Source: an uncultured Clostridia bacterium (GTDB lineage: Bacteria > Bacillota > Clostridia > TANB77 > CAG-508). Taken from it: a stretch of 7,327 nucleotides of DNA. The position numbers and the translations under genes are program-made. The DNA lies in assembly GCA_934141445.1 (NCBI GenBank), contig CAKPCF010000036.1, forward strand, positions 1 to 7,327, in the 5' to 3' direction. This document shows, one piece after another, positions 1 through 5,405 of the stretch (the first letter of the stretch is position 1; the number at the start of each line of letters is the position of its first letter). The notes beneath the pieces are model-generated. The model made no database searches, was not told where the DNA came from, and saw only the letters and a program-made list of their open reading frames with translations.

Positions 1-69
1 TTAATGAGTTTATTAAACACGAATATTGATGGAAGAATTTTTTATAAAATTTTTCCCGAAAAAAATTGA
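1..69 (+). CDS. Possible 3' end of an ORF entering from the left edge
   Basis: Frame 1 is open from the window edge to a TGA at 67-69 and would encode about 22 residues ending in FYKIFPEKN. There is no homology I recognise. An ATG at 4-6 has no visible ribosome binding site inside the window. The stretch is too short to separate from a chance open frame, and it is listed only because it reaches the edge. Confidence 0.2.
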   Translation, partial: LMSLLNTNIDGRIFYKIFPEKN

Positions 70-92
70 CACTATCTTTAGGCACTCTCGCC

Positions 93-121
93 TTGCATTT
101 TTATGTAAACAGTGGTATAAT
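93..121 (+). promoter_or_regulatory. Sigma-A type promoter of the 214-588 gene (shared promoter, copy 1)
   Basis: A TTGCAT -35 element at 93-98 is separated by exactly 17 bases from a perfect TATAAT -10 element at 116-121. The predicted start near 128 leaves a leader of about 85 bases before the ATG at 214. The spacer (TTTTATGTAAACAGTGG) is the same, apart from one base, as that of the promoter at 1632-1660. Spacer identity is not needed for sigma-A recognition, so a shared regulator or recent duplication is suggested. Confidence 0.8.
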
Positions 122-185
122 ATTTGTATAAGTCTTTACTTATTTTATATATATTCTCCCTTTTTCCAGCATTGCTGTTTACATA
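102..185 (+). repeat. 11-bp inverted repeat spanning promoter spacer and leader
   Basis: TATGTAAACAG at 102-112, inside the promoter spacer, is matched by its perfect reverse complement CTGTTTACATA at 175-185 in the leader. The 62-base separation would allow two operator half-sites with looping. Because the first arm lies upstream of the transcription start, the pair cannot form an RNA hairpin. The second promoter (1632-1660) has the first arm but no obvious second arm, which weakens the operator reading. Confidence 0.4.
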
Positions 186-213
186 TATAATAATAATTTA
201 AGGAGATTTTTTT

Positions 214-588
214 ATGTGTTATATTGCTAGTTTTTTTGACAGAATTCACACTTGGTTATCCAACCATAGTGATGACATTCAAGACGTTTCCATTGCGTTT
301 ACTCGTCGGCTTCGCCGTTTAGCACGCAACATCACTCGGTTGATGATTGCTGGTATCCTTCTTTACGTTGTCGAGTCATTGTGCCCCGGCTTTGCAAAGA
401 AATATCCGGTTATCTTTAGCTGGTACACTGGCTGGTTGCAGTTCTGTGAGTTCGCAATTTCTGCTGTATTCCAGTTCTTGCGTACCCTCTTTACAGGTAA
501 CTGGAGCGACTTCCGTGCTGAATACCTCACTGCATACCATATGTACTTGGATCAGTTCTTGAACTGGATGTCCAGTCTGCACTTCTAA
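214..588 (+). CDS. Small two-helix membrane protein, unknown function
   Basis: This encodes 124 residues that I do not recognise. The start is supported by AAGGAG at 200-205, eight bases before the ATG. Residues 31-42 are strongly basic (RRLRRLARNITR) and are followed by a hydrophobic segment at about 43-57. A second hydrophobic and aromatic stretch covers about 65-93. The C-terminal third is amphipathic and rich in Tyr, Trp and Phe. This suggests a small integral membrane protein with the basic N-terminal part in the cytoplasm. There is no signal peptidase site, lipobox or catalytic motif. GC content is clearly higher than in the genes right of 2265. It is monocistronic, with its own promoter at 93-121 and a terminator at 614-669. 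That promoter is nearly identical to the one driving the 1746-2120 gene, so the two products may act in the same response. A membrane-active peptide or toxin is possible, but nothing in the sequence proves it. Confidence 0.75.
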   Translation: MCYIASFFDRIHTWLSNHSDDIQDVSIAFTRRLRRLARNITRLMIAGILLYVVESLCPGFAKKYPVIFSWYTGWLQFCEFAISAVFQFLRTLFTGNWSDFRAEYLTAYHMYLDQFLNWMSSLHF

Positions 589-613
589 GCAATCCCACAA
601 TAACCCCCAAAAG

Positions 614-669
614 CCAGAAGAACCCGCCGGCACTTGCCAGCAGGTCCTTCTGGTTTTATTTCATTTTTT
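614..669 (+). terminator. Intrinsic terminator after the 214-588 gene, possibly bidirectional
   Basis: CCAGAAGAACC at 614-624 pairs with GGTCCTTCTGG at 643-653, ten of eleven positions, and a smaller GGC/GCC stem can form inside. TTTTATTTCATTTTTT follows on the plus strand. The minus-strand gene ends at 668 inside the T-rich tract, so the same hairpin could serve both convergent genes. Its minus-strand tail has only a short T run. Confidence 0.85.
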
Positions 670-1450
670 AGACTGTTTTTTTCAATTCATAGTGTTCAAC
701 ATCAATAGAAGACCATACTCGTAAGCCCGGTCCAACATCCTTTCTTAACCCTTTACTTATAACTAAATCATTTAGTTTGAGCAATTCTTTCTCAAGCTCT
801 GGGTTACTTCTAACAGCTACGCCAAAATTCCAACCAATAAAATGGTCAAGAAATTCATTAACACAAAACTTCTTTGCTTCAACAGCTATTTCCGGCTTTA
901 CATACCTATTTTGAATAGCATCATCTGTTAGTACAAGACTTGCCTTTCCATAATAGTATGGGCATACTTCATCATCAAGCCTAATAGCAAATCCCATAGC
1001 TCCAATGAATACATTTTCATCTATATATTTAGCATACATTCTAACCATTTGTAATATGATTTCACTCAGGTTAGTAATATATTTAAAAGATGTTTGATTA
1101 TCCATTATCATTTGGTATTCGCCATTAAACTTACCATACCATTCAATAGGACAAGTCGGCATTCCATCATTTGCAGGATGTAACAAAATATATTTGCCTT
1201 CTGCCGCCAAAACCTTTGTTACAAATTCCTTATCTAATTGAATTCTAGCACCTGTTGCTTTTGGAATATAACCAATGCCATTTTCTTCTGCTATCATCTT
1301 TGCTGTAATTTTCTGGAAATCTGCAACCTGTTCTTCTGTTGCAACATTCGTTACTTTCCGCTCTACTGTCTCATTTTTTACGCCAATTGTCTCTCCTTTT
1401 TTTCCTTCAGCTTTCACACCAAAAATTTTGCCAAAAAACTTACCAAACAT
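668..1450 (-). CDS. Unrecognised 260-residue cytoplasmic protein
   Basis: I cannot assign a family. The start at 1448-1450 is fixed by a GGAGGAGA-type ribosome binding site at about 1455-1463, and the stop is TAA. The N-terminus (MFGKFFGKIFGVKAEGKKGE) is a short Phe/Gly/Lys segment that could form an amphipathic, membrane-associating helix. Residues 20-50 are charged and probably flexible. From about residue 55 to the end the protein looks globular, with regular alternation of hydrophobic and charged residues, an aromatic patch (CPYYYG, about residues 164-169) and no transmembrane helix. There are scattered Cys residues but no CxxC metal motif, no Walker A and no helix-turn-helix I can see. 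It is monocistronic and convergent with the 214-588 gene, with its own promoter at 1520-1548. It lies between two plus-strand genes that share a promoter, so it may belong with them, but that rests on position only. Confidence 0.8.
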   Translation of the reverse strand: MFGKFFGKIFGVKAEGKKGETIGVKNETVERKVTNVATEEQVADFQKITAKMIAEENGIGYIPKATGARIQLDKEFVTKVLAAEGKYILLHPANDGMPTCPIEWYGKFNGEYQMIMDNQTSFKYITNLSEIILQMVRMYAKYIDENVFIGAMGFAIRLDDEVCPYYYGKASLVLTDDAIQNRYVKPEIAVEAKKFCVNEFLDHFIGWNFGVAVRSNPELEKELLKLNDLVISKGLRKDVGPGLRVWSSIDVEHYELKKTV

Positions 1451-1519
1451 AAAATCTCCTCCTTACAGTTGTTATACGAGAATTGACTGCTATTTTCATA
1501 CAGCAATGAATGTGTAGTT

Positions 1520-1548
1520 ATTATAGTACAAATACTCCTCCAAATCAA
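1520..1548 (-). promoter_or_regulatory. Sigma-A type promoter of the 668-1450 gene
   Basis: On the minus strand a TTGATT -35 element (1543-1548) is followed after 17 bases by a perfect TATAAT -10 element (1520-1525). The predicted leader is about 60 bases. The promoter differs in sequence from the shared pair at 93-121 and 1632-1660, so this gene is probably regulated separately. Confidence 0.7.
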
Positions 1549-1631
1549 TTACTTTATTGAGAATTTCTAAATACATTTTCAATAAGTTTATTACTTCTAT
1601 ATTGTCTAGAATTTGCTATATTTTGGTGCAC

Positions 1632-1660
1632 TTGCATTTTTATGTAAACAGTAGTATAAT
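1632..1660 (+). promoter_or_regulatory. Sigma-A type promoter of the 1746-2120 gene (shared promoter, copy 2)
   Basis: TTGCAT (1632-1637), a 17-base spacer and TATAAT (1655-1660) repeat the promoter at 93-121. One mismatch (A for G at 1653) is found across the whole -35 to -10 span, and identity begins one base before the -35. Identity then fades after the -10, so only the promoter is shared and not the leaders or genes. Confidence 0.8.
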
Positions 1661-1678
1661 ATAATTAGTTCAAATCTT

Positions 1679-1705
1679 ATTTTACCACTCTTGTGGCAAT
1701 AAAAT
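1679..1705 (+). promoter_or_regulatory. Leader hairpin upstream of the 1746-2120 gene
   Basis: ATTTTA-CCAC (1679-1688) pairs with GTGG (1693-1696) and TAAAAT (1700-1705) around a TCTT loop, with a three-base bulge (1697-1699). It lies between the predicted transcription start (about 1667) and the ribosome binding site (1731-1736), and it covers the upstream in-frame ATG at 1704. It could be a stabilising 5' stem. No attenuator T-run follows. Confidence 0.4.
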
Positions 1706-1745
1706 GAGTAACTTATCAAAAAAATATTTTAGGAGGCAATACATT

Positions 1746-2120
1746 ATGACAAAGACAGCATACACATTCGATGAACAGAACATCAAATATTTGAGAGAGC
1801 TCTTAGGAGATCAAACGGTTGATGAATACTTCGCATTTTGCGATGACCCCGTAAATAGTACTCCAGAAGTAAAAGCCAACTATCTGATTGTTCGTGACTG
1901 CCTTCGGCAGATGAGAGAATCTGGCGAAAATCGTTGGTGGACCAGCAAAGATCCAAAGGTTCTCGGCTATTACCAGCTGATGAATCCCATTCTGCTGGTT
2001 CCATTCGAAAAGTTTAACGATGCTTTTAACATCCTTCTTGGTCGTTCTGTCGGGTCCTTCGAGTTAACAAACCGTGAGCCAAAACTACTTTCGGAGGCTG
2101 AAAAAGCTTTCAAAGGCTAA
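1746..2120 (+). CDS. Unrecognised 124-residue soluble protein
   Basis: I chose the ATG at 1746 because AGGAGG (1731-1736) sits nine bases ahead of it. The in-frame ATG at 1704 would add 14 residues (MSNLSKKYFRRQYI), but it has no ribosome binding site and lies in a leader hairpin. The product is 124 residues, acidic to neutral, predicted mostly helical and without a signal peptide or membrane segment. Visible features are an N-terminal helix around residues 9-30 (FDEQNIKYLRELLGDQTVDEYF), a central helix at 41-58, a WW pair at 64-65, a hydrophobic stretch around 77-100 and a charged C-terminal helix. I know no family with this pattern. It shares its promoter with the 214-588 membrane protein gene, about 1.5 kb upstream. 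A full-strength orphan ribosome binding site follows at 2135-2142, hinting that a second cistron was lost. Transcription ends at the strong hairpin at 2228-2264. Confidence 0.75.
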   Translation: MTKTAYTFDEQNIKYLRELLGDQTVDEYFAFCDDPVNSTPEVKANYLIVRDCLRQMRESGENRWWTSKDPKVLGYYQLMNPILLVPFEKFNDAFNILLGRSVGSFELTNREPKLLSEAEKAFKG

Positions 2121-2134
2121 TAAGGTGCGAAAGT

Positions 2135-2142
2135 AAGGAGGT
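2135..2142 (+). promoter_or_regulatory. Orphan Shine-Dalgarno with no start codon
   Basis: AAGGAGGT lies 14 bases after the stop of the 1746-2120 gene and is fully complementary to the 16S rRNA tail. No ATG, GTG or TTG occurs within 5-15 bases downstream. The nearest, a TTG at 2162-2164, is 19 bases away and inside a small hairpin. An ATC start would give only seven codons. It is either a scar of a deleted downstream gene or a non-coding ribosome-binding element. Confidence 0.45.
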
Positions 2143-2155
2143 ACAATCAATCTAA

Positions 2156-2225
2156 ACTCTTTTGAGTAGTCAAGGCACTCATAAAAACCTATACTAGGTG
2201 TAGTGGTTGAGTAATCTTACCACTA
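2156..2225 (+). other. Three small hairpins in the 3' untranslated region
   Basis: Three perfect stems follow one another: ACTC/GAGT (2156-2167), ACCTA/TAGGT (2187-2199) and TAGTGGT/ACCACTA (2201-2225). The terminator stem comes directly after. The TTACCACT of the last stem (2218-2224 region) also occurs in the leader hairpin at 1682-1689. This could be an mRNA-stabilising or small-RNA structure, although short stems arise by chance. Confidence 0.35.
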
Positions 2226-2227
2226 TC

Positions 2228-2274
2228 AATCCCCTCAGTTGCTAGCAATAGGGCTGAGGGGATTACTTTATTTA
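2228..2274 (+). terminator. Strong intrinsic terminator of the 1746-2120 transcript
   Basis: AATCCCCTCAG (2228-2238) pairs perfectly with CTGAGGGGATT (2254-2264), an 11-bp stem with a 15-base loop that contains the palindrome TTGCTAGCAA. An ACTTTATTTAT tail follows. The tail coincides with the first bases of the 127-bp repeat that begins at 2265, so the AT-rich island starts exactly at the foot of this hairpin. Confidence 0.85.
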
Positions 2275-2391
2275 TATCTAAAAATGGTCACTTTAGTTTT
2301 TCATTTAACCTTAATGCTAATGTTGATTTTCCTACTCCAGAATCTCCATTTATTCCTATCAATTTCAATTTAATCACATCTGTACTTTGCA
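2265..2391. repeat. 127-bp direct repeat, left copy
   Basis: This aligns without gaps to 5566-5692 at roughly 89% identity (about 14 differences by eye). Both copies run in the same orientation and both encode, on the minus strand, the Walker A end of a P-loop NTPase. The start of the left copy adjoins the terminator stem of the preceding gene and coincides with the drop in GC content. Confidence 0.8.
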
Positions 2392-2500
2392 AGGTAGATG
2401 TGAGCTTTTTCAATGTATCTGGCAAAACCATGTTTGTGGATTTGTCATTTCCTATATTCACTCTACACAGATATTTAAAAAAAGTCAAATAAAATTTCAC
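2288..2500 (-). pseudogene. P-loop NTPase N-terminal remnant (copy 1)
   Basis: The open frame has 70 codons. Its last 29 residues (VIKLKLIGINGDSGVGKSTL and onward to NEKLK) are a textbook first strand, Walker A loop (GDSGVGKST) and following helix of a kinase-like NTPase. They end at a TGA after NEKLK. Just beyond the stop the reading continues as PFLDI, as in the other copy, so the TGA is an internal lesion inherited by both copies. No Walker B or rest of the fold is present. The upstream 41 residues (MKFYLTFFKYLCRV...) have no ribosome binding site, are unlike the other copy and are probably not real coding sequence. A short functional peptide cannot be excluded, but decay is more likely. 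Confidence 0.6.
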
Positions 2501-2511
2501 AATTAAAATTA
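2479..2511 (-). terminator. Weak AT-only terminator candidate after the 151-residue gene
   Basis: On the minus strand, directly after the stop at 2509, AAATAATTT can pair imperfectly with AAATTTTATTT, and a run of seven T follows after GAC. The stem is all A-T and thermodynamically weak. Its position and T run are the only support for termination here. Confidence 0.35.
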
Positions 2512-2964
2512 TTTACTGAAAAATCTTATTATAAATTTCCATACTTTTTTATACCATTTAATATTATTTATTTCTATTAAATCTAGTTTTTGCTCTTGTT
2601 CAGTAGCATCCAAAATAATTTTTTTCTTATTATTCTTAAAAATATTATCAGAATTATATATTTCTTTCTTTTTTTCTTCTAATTGCATTCTATCGTAATT
2701 TTGTTTAGCAATAATTTTTTCTTTTTGTATTTCAGTAGCCCAATAATCTCTAAATAAAATCGCAATAATTGCTTTTGCTGTTTTTGATACATTTTGCTCA
2801 TCTAAAGTTTTATTTGGATTATATTTAAATATATATTCTTTATTATGATTTGTTTCAAAAAGCTCGATTTTAGAATTTGGTATTTTTTCATAATCTTCTT
2901 TGGAAATGTATTTTAAAATTTCTAAAACTTCACTATATGCATTTGCATATTCAGCACTTACCAT
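2509..2964 (-). CDS. Small charged helical protein, coupled partner of the GH10-like gene
   Basis: This encodes 151 residues. It starts one base after the TAA of the 787-residue gene. Its ribosome binding site (AGGAGG) lies within the last codons of that gene, which is a translational-coupling arrangement and implies a matched pair. Residues 1-30 look helical (YANAYSEVLEILKYISKEDY). Residues 37-55 resemble a beta region with a KYNPNKTLDEQNVS motif. Residues 60-105 form a long, highly charged helix (AKAIIAILFRDYWATE, then EEKKKE), and 107-130 is a low-complexity Asn/Lys/Glu linker. The C-terminus (IKWYKKVWKFIIRFFSK, 135-151) is a cationic amphipathic helix that could dock on a membrane or a partner. 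From memory, similar YANAYSEVLEILKYI-type proteins are common hypothetical proteins in gut Clostridia, but I know of no assigned function. Accessory, chaperone and immunity roles are all possible. Confidence 0.8.
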   Translation of the reverse strand: MVSAEYANAYSEVLEILKYISKEDYEKIPNSKIELFETNHNKEYIFKYNPNKTLDEQNVSKTAKAIIAILFRDYWATEIQKEKIIAKQNYDRMQLEEKKKEIYNSDNIFKNNKKKIILDATEQEQKLDLIEINNIKWYKKVWKFIIRFFSK

Positions 2965-2965
2965 T

Positions 2966-5329
2966 TTATCCTCCTATAGTTGCTTGATTTTCCTTTGTTT
3001 TATCTAAATCTCTTTCTTGACTTTCAATTGTTCTTTCAGTTTCGTCTATTAAAATAGTATCAGATATTTCATCAACAACTTGTTTTCCTAATTTTTGTCC
3101 ATTTGTTAATTGAATATCTTTAAATCTATCTTTACACATCTCTATAAATTCTAAATGAGTAAAAATCTTTTTATAGTCCATTCCAAACTCTTGCAACCAC
3201 TTCTGAATTCTTTCTTTGTTTTCTTCTGTTGTAATTATTCCAACAAATCGGTCATCATCTTTTTTAAAATCAATTGATTGCACTCCTCCTGGTACTTCAG
3301 AGCCAAAATTTTCTAAACCTTTATAAATTTCATCTTTTTTTGGGTAAAATGCAAATATAGCCCCATAAGGTCTGGCTGAGTCGATTCCTGGGTCTGCAAA
3401 TTCAACAGGAACATGAATATCATATTTATTAGCAACATCAATTTGTGTAGCAAATGATTTGAAATCTACACCTCTTTCTTCAGGTGTTTTTAATCCACCA
3501 GTCTTTAATATTTCATATATTGCCGCAATATCATTATTTCCATGAAATACCATAGGAATGCCATCAGGTATAATTTCAGCAACTTGCTTGCTAAATGACT
3601 GACGAATTTTCTTCCTTTCTTCTAAATCTTCTGGAAAGTCTTCTCTCATATATGAAAGTTGATTTTCTAGCTCATTTATTCTTCTTTTTATCTTTTCAAC
3701 TCGATTACCATATACCTCTGCTTTTCTTGTTTCATTACTCTTTATCGCTTCATCATACATTGTTTTGTATTTTGTTAAACTATTTTTTTGACTTTCTAAA
3801 TTTTTTCTAACATACATTTTTTTGTTTTCAAGCATAATTGTTTGATTCCTTTCTAACCCAGAATATAATCCTGCATATCTTGTTTGAGCTATCTCTCTCG
3901 GTAAACCTTGTTCATAAGTTTTTCTATTAGTTCTTTCTAAATTATGATCTAATGTATCACTTATAGACCAATATGTTATTCCGTCTAACTGTATTCCTGT
4001 TTCTTCAATAGCTTTTGAAATTTCATCCATTCTCATTGATTTAAACTCTGCTATACTTCCAATAGTAATGCCACTTTTACTTATTTTACCATTAATAATT
4101 TCTACCAAATCTTGCTCTGAACGTATTTTTCCGTTTTCATCAAACATAAATCTTTCTGGTAAACACATATCAAATTCTGTTATTTGAGTTCCAATTCCTA
4201 ATTGTTTTAATCTTTTAAATTCCTCAAAACATTGTCTAATATCATCTATATTTTGCGTCATCTCAATATGCATCTGAGTACCAATTGTATCAATTAATCC
4301 AGGAGCCAGTTCATTAATTCGAGATAACTGTTCTATTACAACTTGTCTTCTTTCAGGATTTTCCAAAAATGGTTCATTATATACATACGTTACTCCATCT
4401 GGTTTGTTTTCTAATGCATACTGAAAAATGCTGACTAATTCTTCGTTGGAAATTCCGTATAATTCTTGCCACATGTTTCTGTATGGTTCATCAAAAGAAA
4501 TTATCTCATTAAGCAAATCTACAGAACATATTACTCCTTTTCCATTTATCTTATGCTCCTCATTATATTTTGAAATAAAATCTATAGATGTCTTTACATA
4601 TTCTTGAAGTTCTCCTAAAACATATTCTTTTTGCTTGCCTATTAAATGTTCTTCCATAGTTTGTTTATCTAATAATGTATGATATCTTGCATACATTCCA
4701 TTTTTATAACAAAAATCTAAACCCCTTTGAGCATAATAGAAATCATATTTTTTCATATTTGGTATATGTTCATCATACATTTTTCTTTTAACATCATAAT
4801 ATCTTCCTGCTCCTATTAGAAGAGTATTATGATTAGATAAAATGTCATTTAATCCAGATAATTCTTCATAAGTTATGCTTGTCATTTGATCTCTTTCTAT
4901 TCCAATAAATCTATGAGCTTTTTCTGTAAAAATATCATAACTTTCAGGGTGTTCTGCTTTTAATTTTTTCTTAATACCTTCATAACCATTATTTTGAAAT
5001 ACTGAAATGTATGAATCTACTTCATCAGCAGTAATTCCAGAATGCTTTAATGCTAATTCCAAAACGCTTCTTCTGCTTTTAATACCTTGTTCCATTGATA
5101 CTAATGTGCTCTTATATTGTTCGACAAGCTTTCTTTTTATATTTTCAATATTGTTATCATTCCAACTAATTAAATCTTCTTCAGAAAGATTTAATTGAGA
5201 ACAATTAATTGCAAAATCTTTTAATTCTTCTATATTTTCACATTGAATTATACTTAATAATTCAATAGTTTCTGAATTTAAATAAATTCCATTTATTGGA
5301 CTCTCTAACTTTAATGAAAATTCCTGCAT
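2966..5329 (-). CDS. Cytoplasmic GH10 xylanase-like protein with coiled coil and unfamiliar C-terminal domain
   Basis: This encodes 787 residues. The ATG follows AAGGTG (about 5336-5341). Residues 1-140 are helical and unrecognised. Residues about 160-465 match the glycoside hydrolase family 10 barrel: RYHTL (215-219, cf. RGHTL), DLLNE (271-275, acid/base Glu275), YNEPFLE (317-323), TQMH (351-354), ITEFD (383-387, nucleophile Glu385) and ITYWSISD (451-458). The two glutamates are 110 residues apart, close to family spacing. The Trp/His after HTL (HTLVWH) is missing (HTLLDKQ), so substrate choice may differ. There is a roughly 30-residue insert before the final strand. Residues 495-580 are coiled coil. 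Residues 593-735 form a second domain (VFHGNN, SFAT, SEVPGG) that vaguely recalls ADP-ribosyltransferase-like folds; this is inference. There is no signal peptide, so secretion as a xylanase is unlikely. It is the first gene of an operon with the coupled 151-residue partner. Confidence 0.85.
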   Translation of the reverse strand: MQEFSLKLESPINGIYLNSETIELLSIIQCENIEELKDFAINCSQLNLSEEDLISWNDNNIENIKRKLVEQYKSTLVSMEQGIKSRRSVLELALKHSGITADEVDSYISVFQNNGYEGIKKKLKAEHPESYDIFTEKAHRFIGIERDQMTSITYEELSGLNDILSNHNTLLIGAGRYYDVKRKMYDEHIPNMKKYDFYYAQRGLDFCYKNGMYARYHTLLDKQTMEEHLIGKQKEYVLGELQEYVKTSIDFISKYNEEHKINGKGVICSVDLLNEIISFDEPYRNMWQELYGISNEELVSIFQYALENKPDGVTYVYNEPFLENPERRQVVIEQLSRINELAPGLIDTIGTQMHIEMTQNIDDIRQCFEEFKRLKQLGIGTQITEFDMCLPERFMFDENGKIRSEQDLVEIINGKISKSGITIGSIAEFKSMRMDEISKAIEETGIQLDGITYWSISDTLDHNLERTNRKTYEQGLPREIAQTRYAGLYSGLERNQTIMLENKKMYVRKNLESQKNSLTKYKTMYDEAIKSNETRKAEVYGNRVEKIKRRINELENQLSYMREDFPEDLEERKKIRQSFSKQVAEIIPDGIPMVFHGNNDIAAIYEILKTGGLKTPEERGVDFKSFATQIDVANKYDIHVPVEFADPGIDSARPYGAIFAFYPKKDEIYKGLENFGSEVPGGVQSIDFKKDDDRFVGIITTEENKERIQKWLQEFGMDYKKIFTHLEFIEMCKDRFKDIQLTNGQKLGKQVVDEISDTILIDETERTIESQERDLDKTKENQATIGG

Positions 5330-5360
5330 TTTTTCACCTTCTATTGTTTAATTCAAAAAT

Positions 5361-5389
5361 ACTATATCAATAACTTATAATTTTTACAA
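5361..5389 (-). promoter_or_regulatory. Likely promoter of the GH10-like operon
   Basis: On the minus strand TTGTAA (5384-5389) is followed after 17 bases by TATAGT (5361-5366). The predicted leader is about 25-30 bases and the ribosome binding site sits at 5336-5341. The surrounding DNA is almost pure A/T, so chance matches are common. Spacing and position make this the best candidate. Confidence 0.5.
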
Positions 5390-5405
5390 TAATTTAGAAT
5401 ATTTT

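Noticed and set aside
66..71. TTGACA as a consensus -35 element
   Set aside because: No -10-like hexamer lies 16-18 bases downstream; the TTGCAT/TATAAT pair just beyond is far better.
376..633. Minus-strand open frame of 85 codons opposite the 214-588 gene
   Set aside because: No ribosome binding site and it lies fully over a well-supported gene and its terminator; a shadow frame.
1704..1745. Upstream ATG that would add 14 residues to the 1746-2120 gene
   Set aside because: It lacks a ribosome binding site and is within a leader hairpin, while the ATG at 1746 has AGGAGG at ideal spacing.
2288..2500. Walker A ORF as an intact small gene
   Set aside because: Only the first NTPase motif is present, the frame stops at a TGA shared with the other copy, and homology to that copy ends within the ORF.
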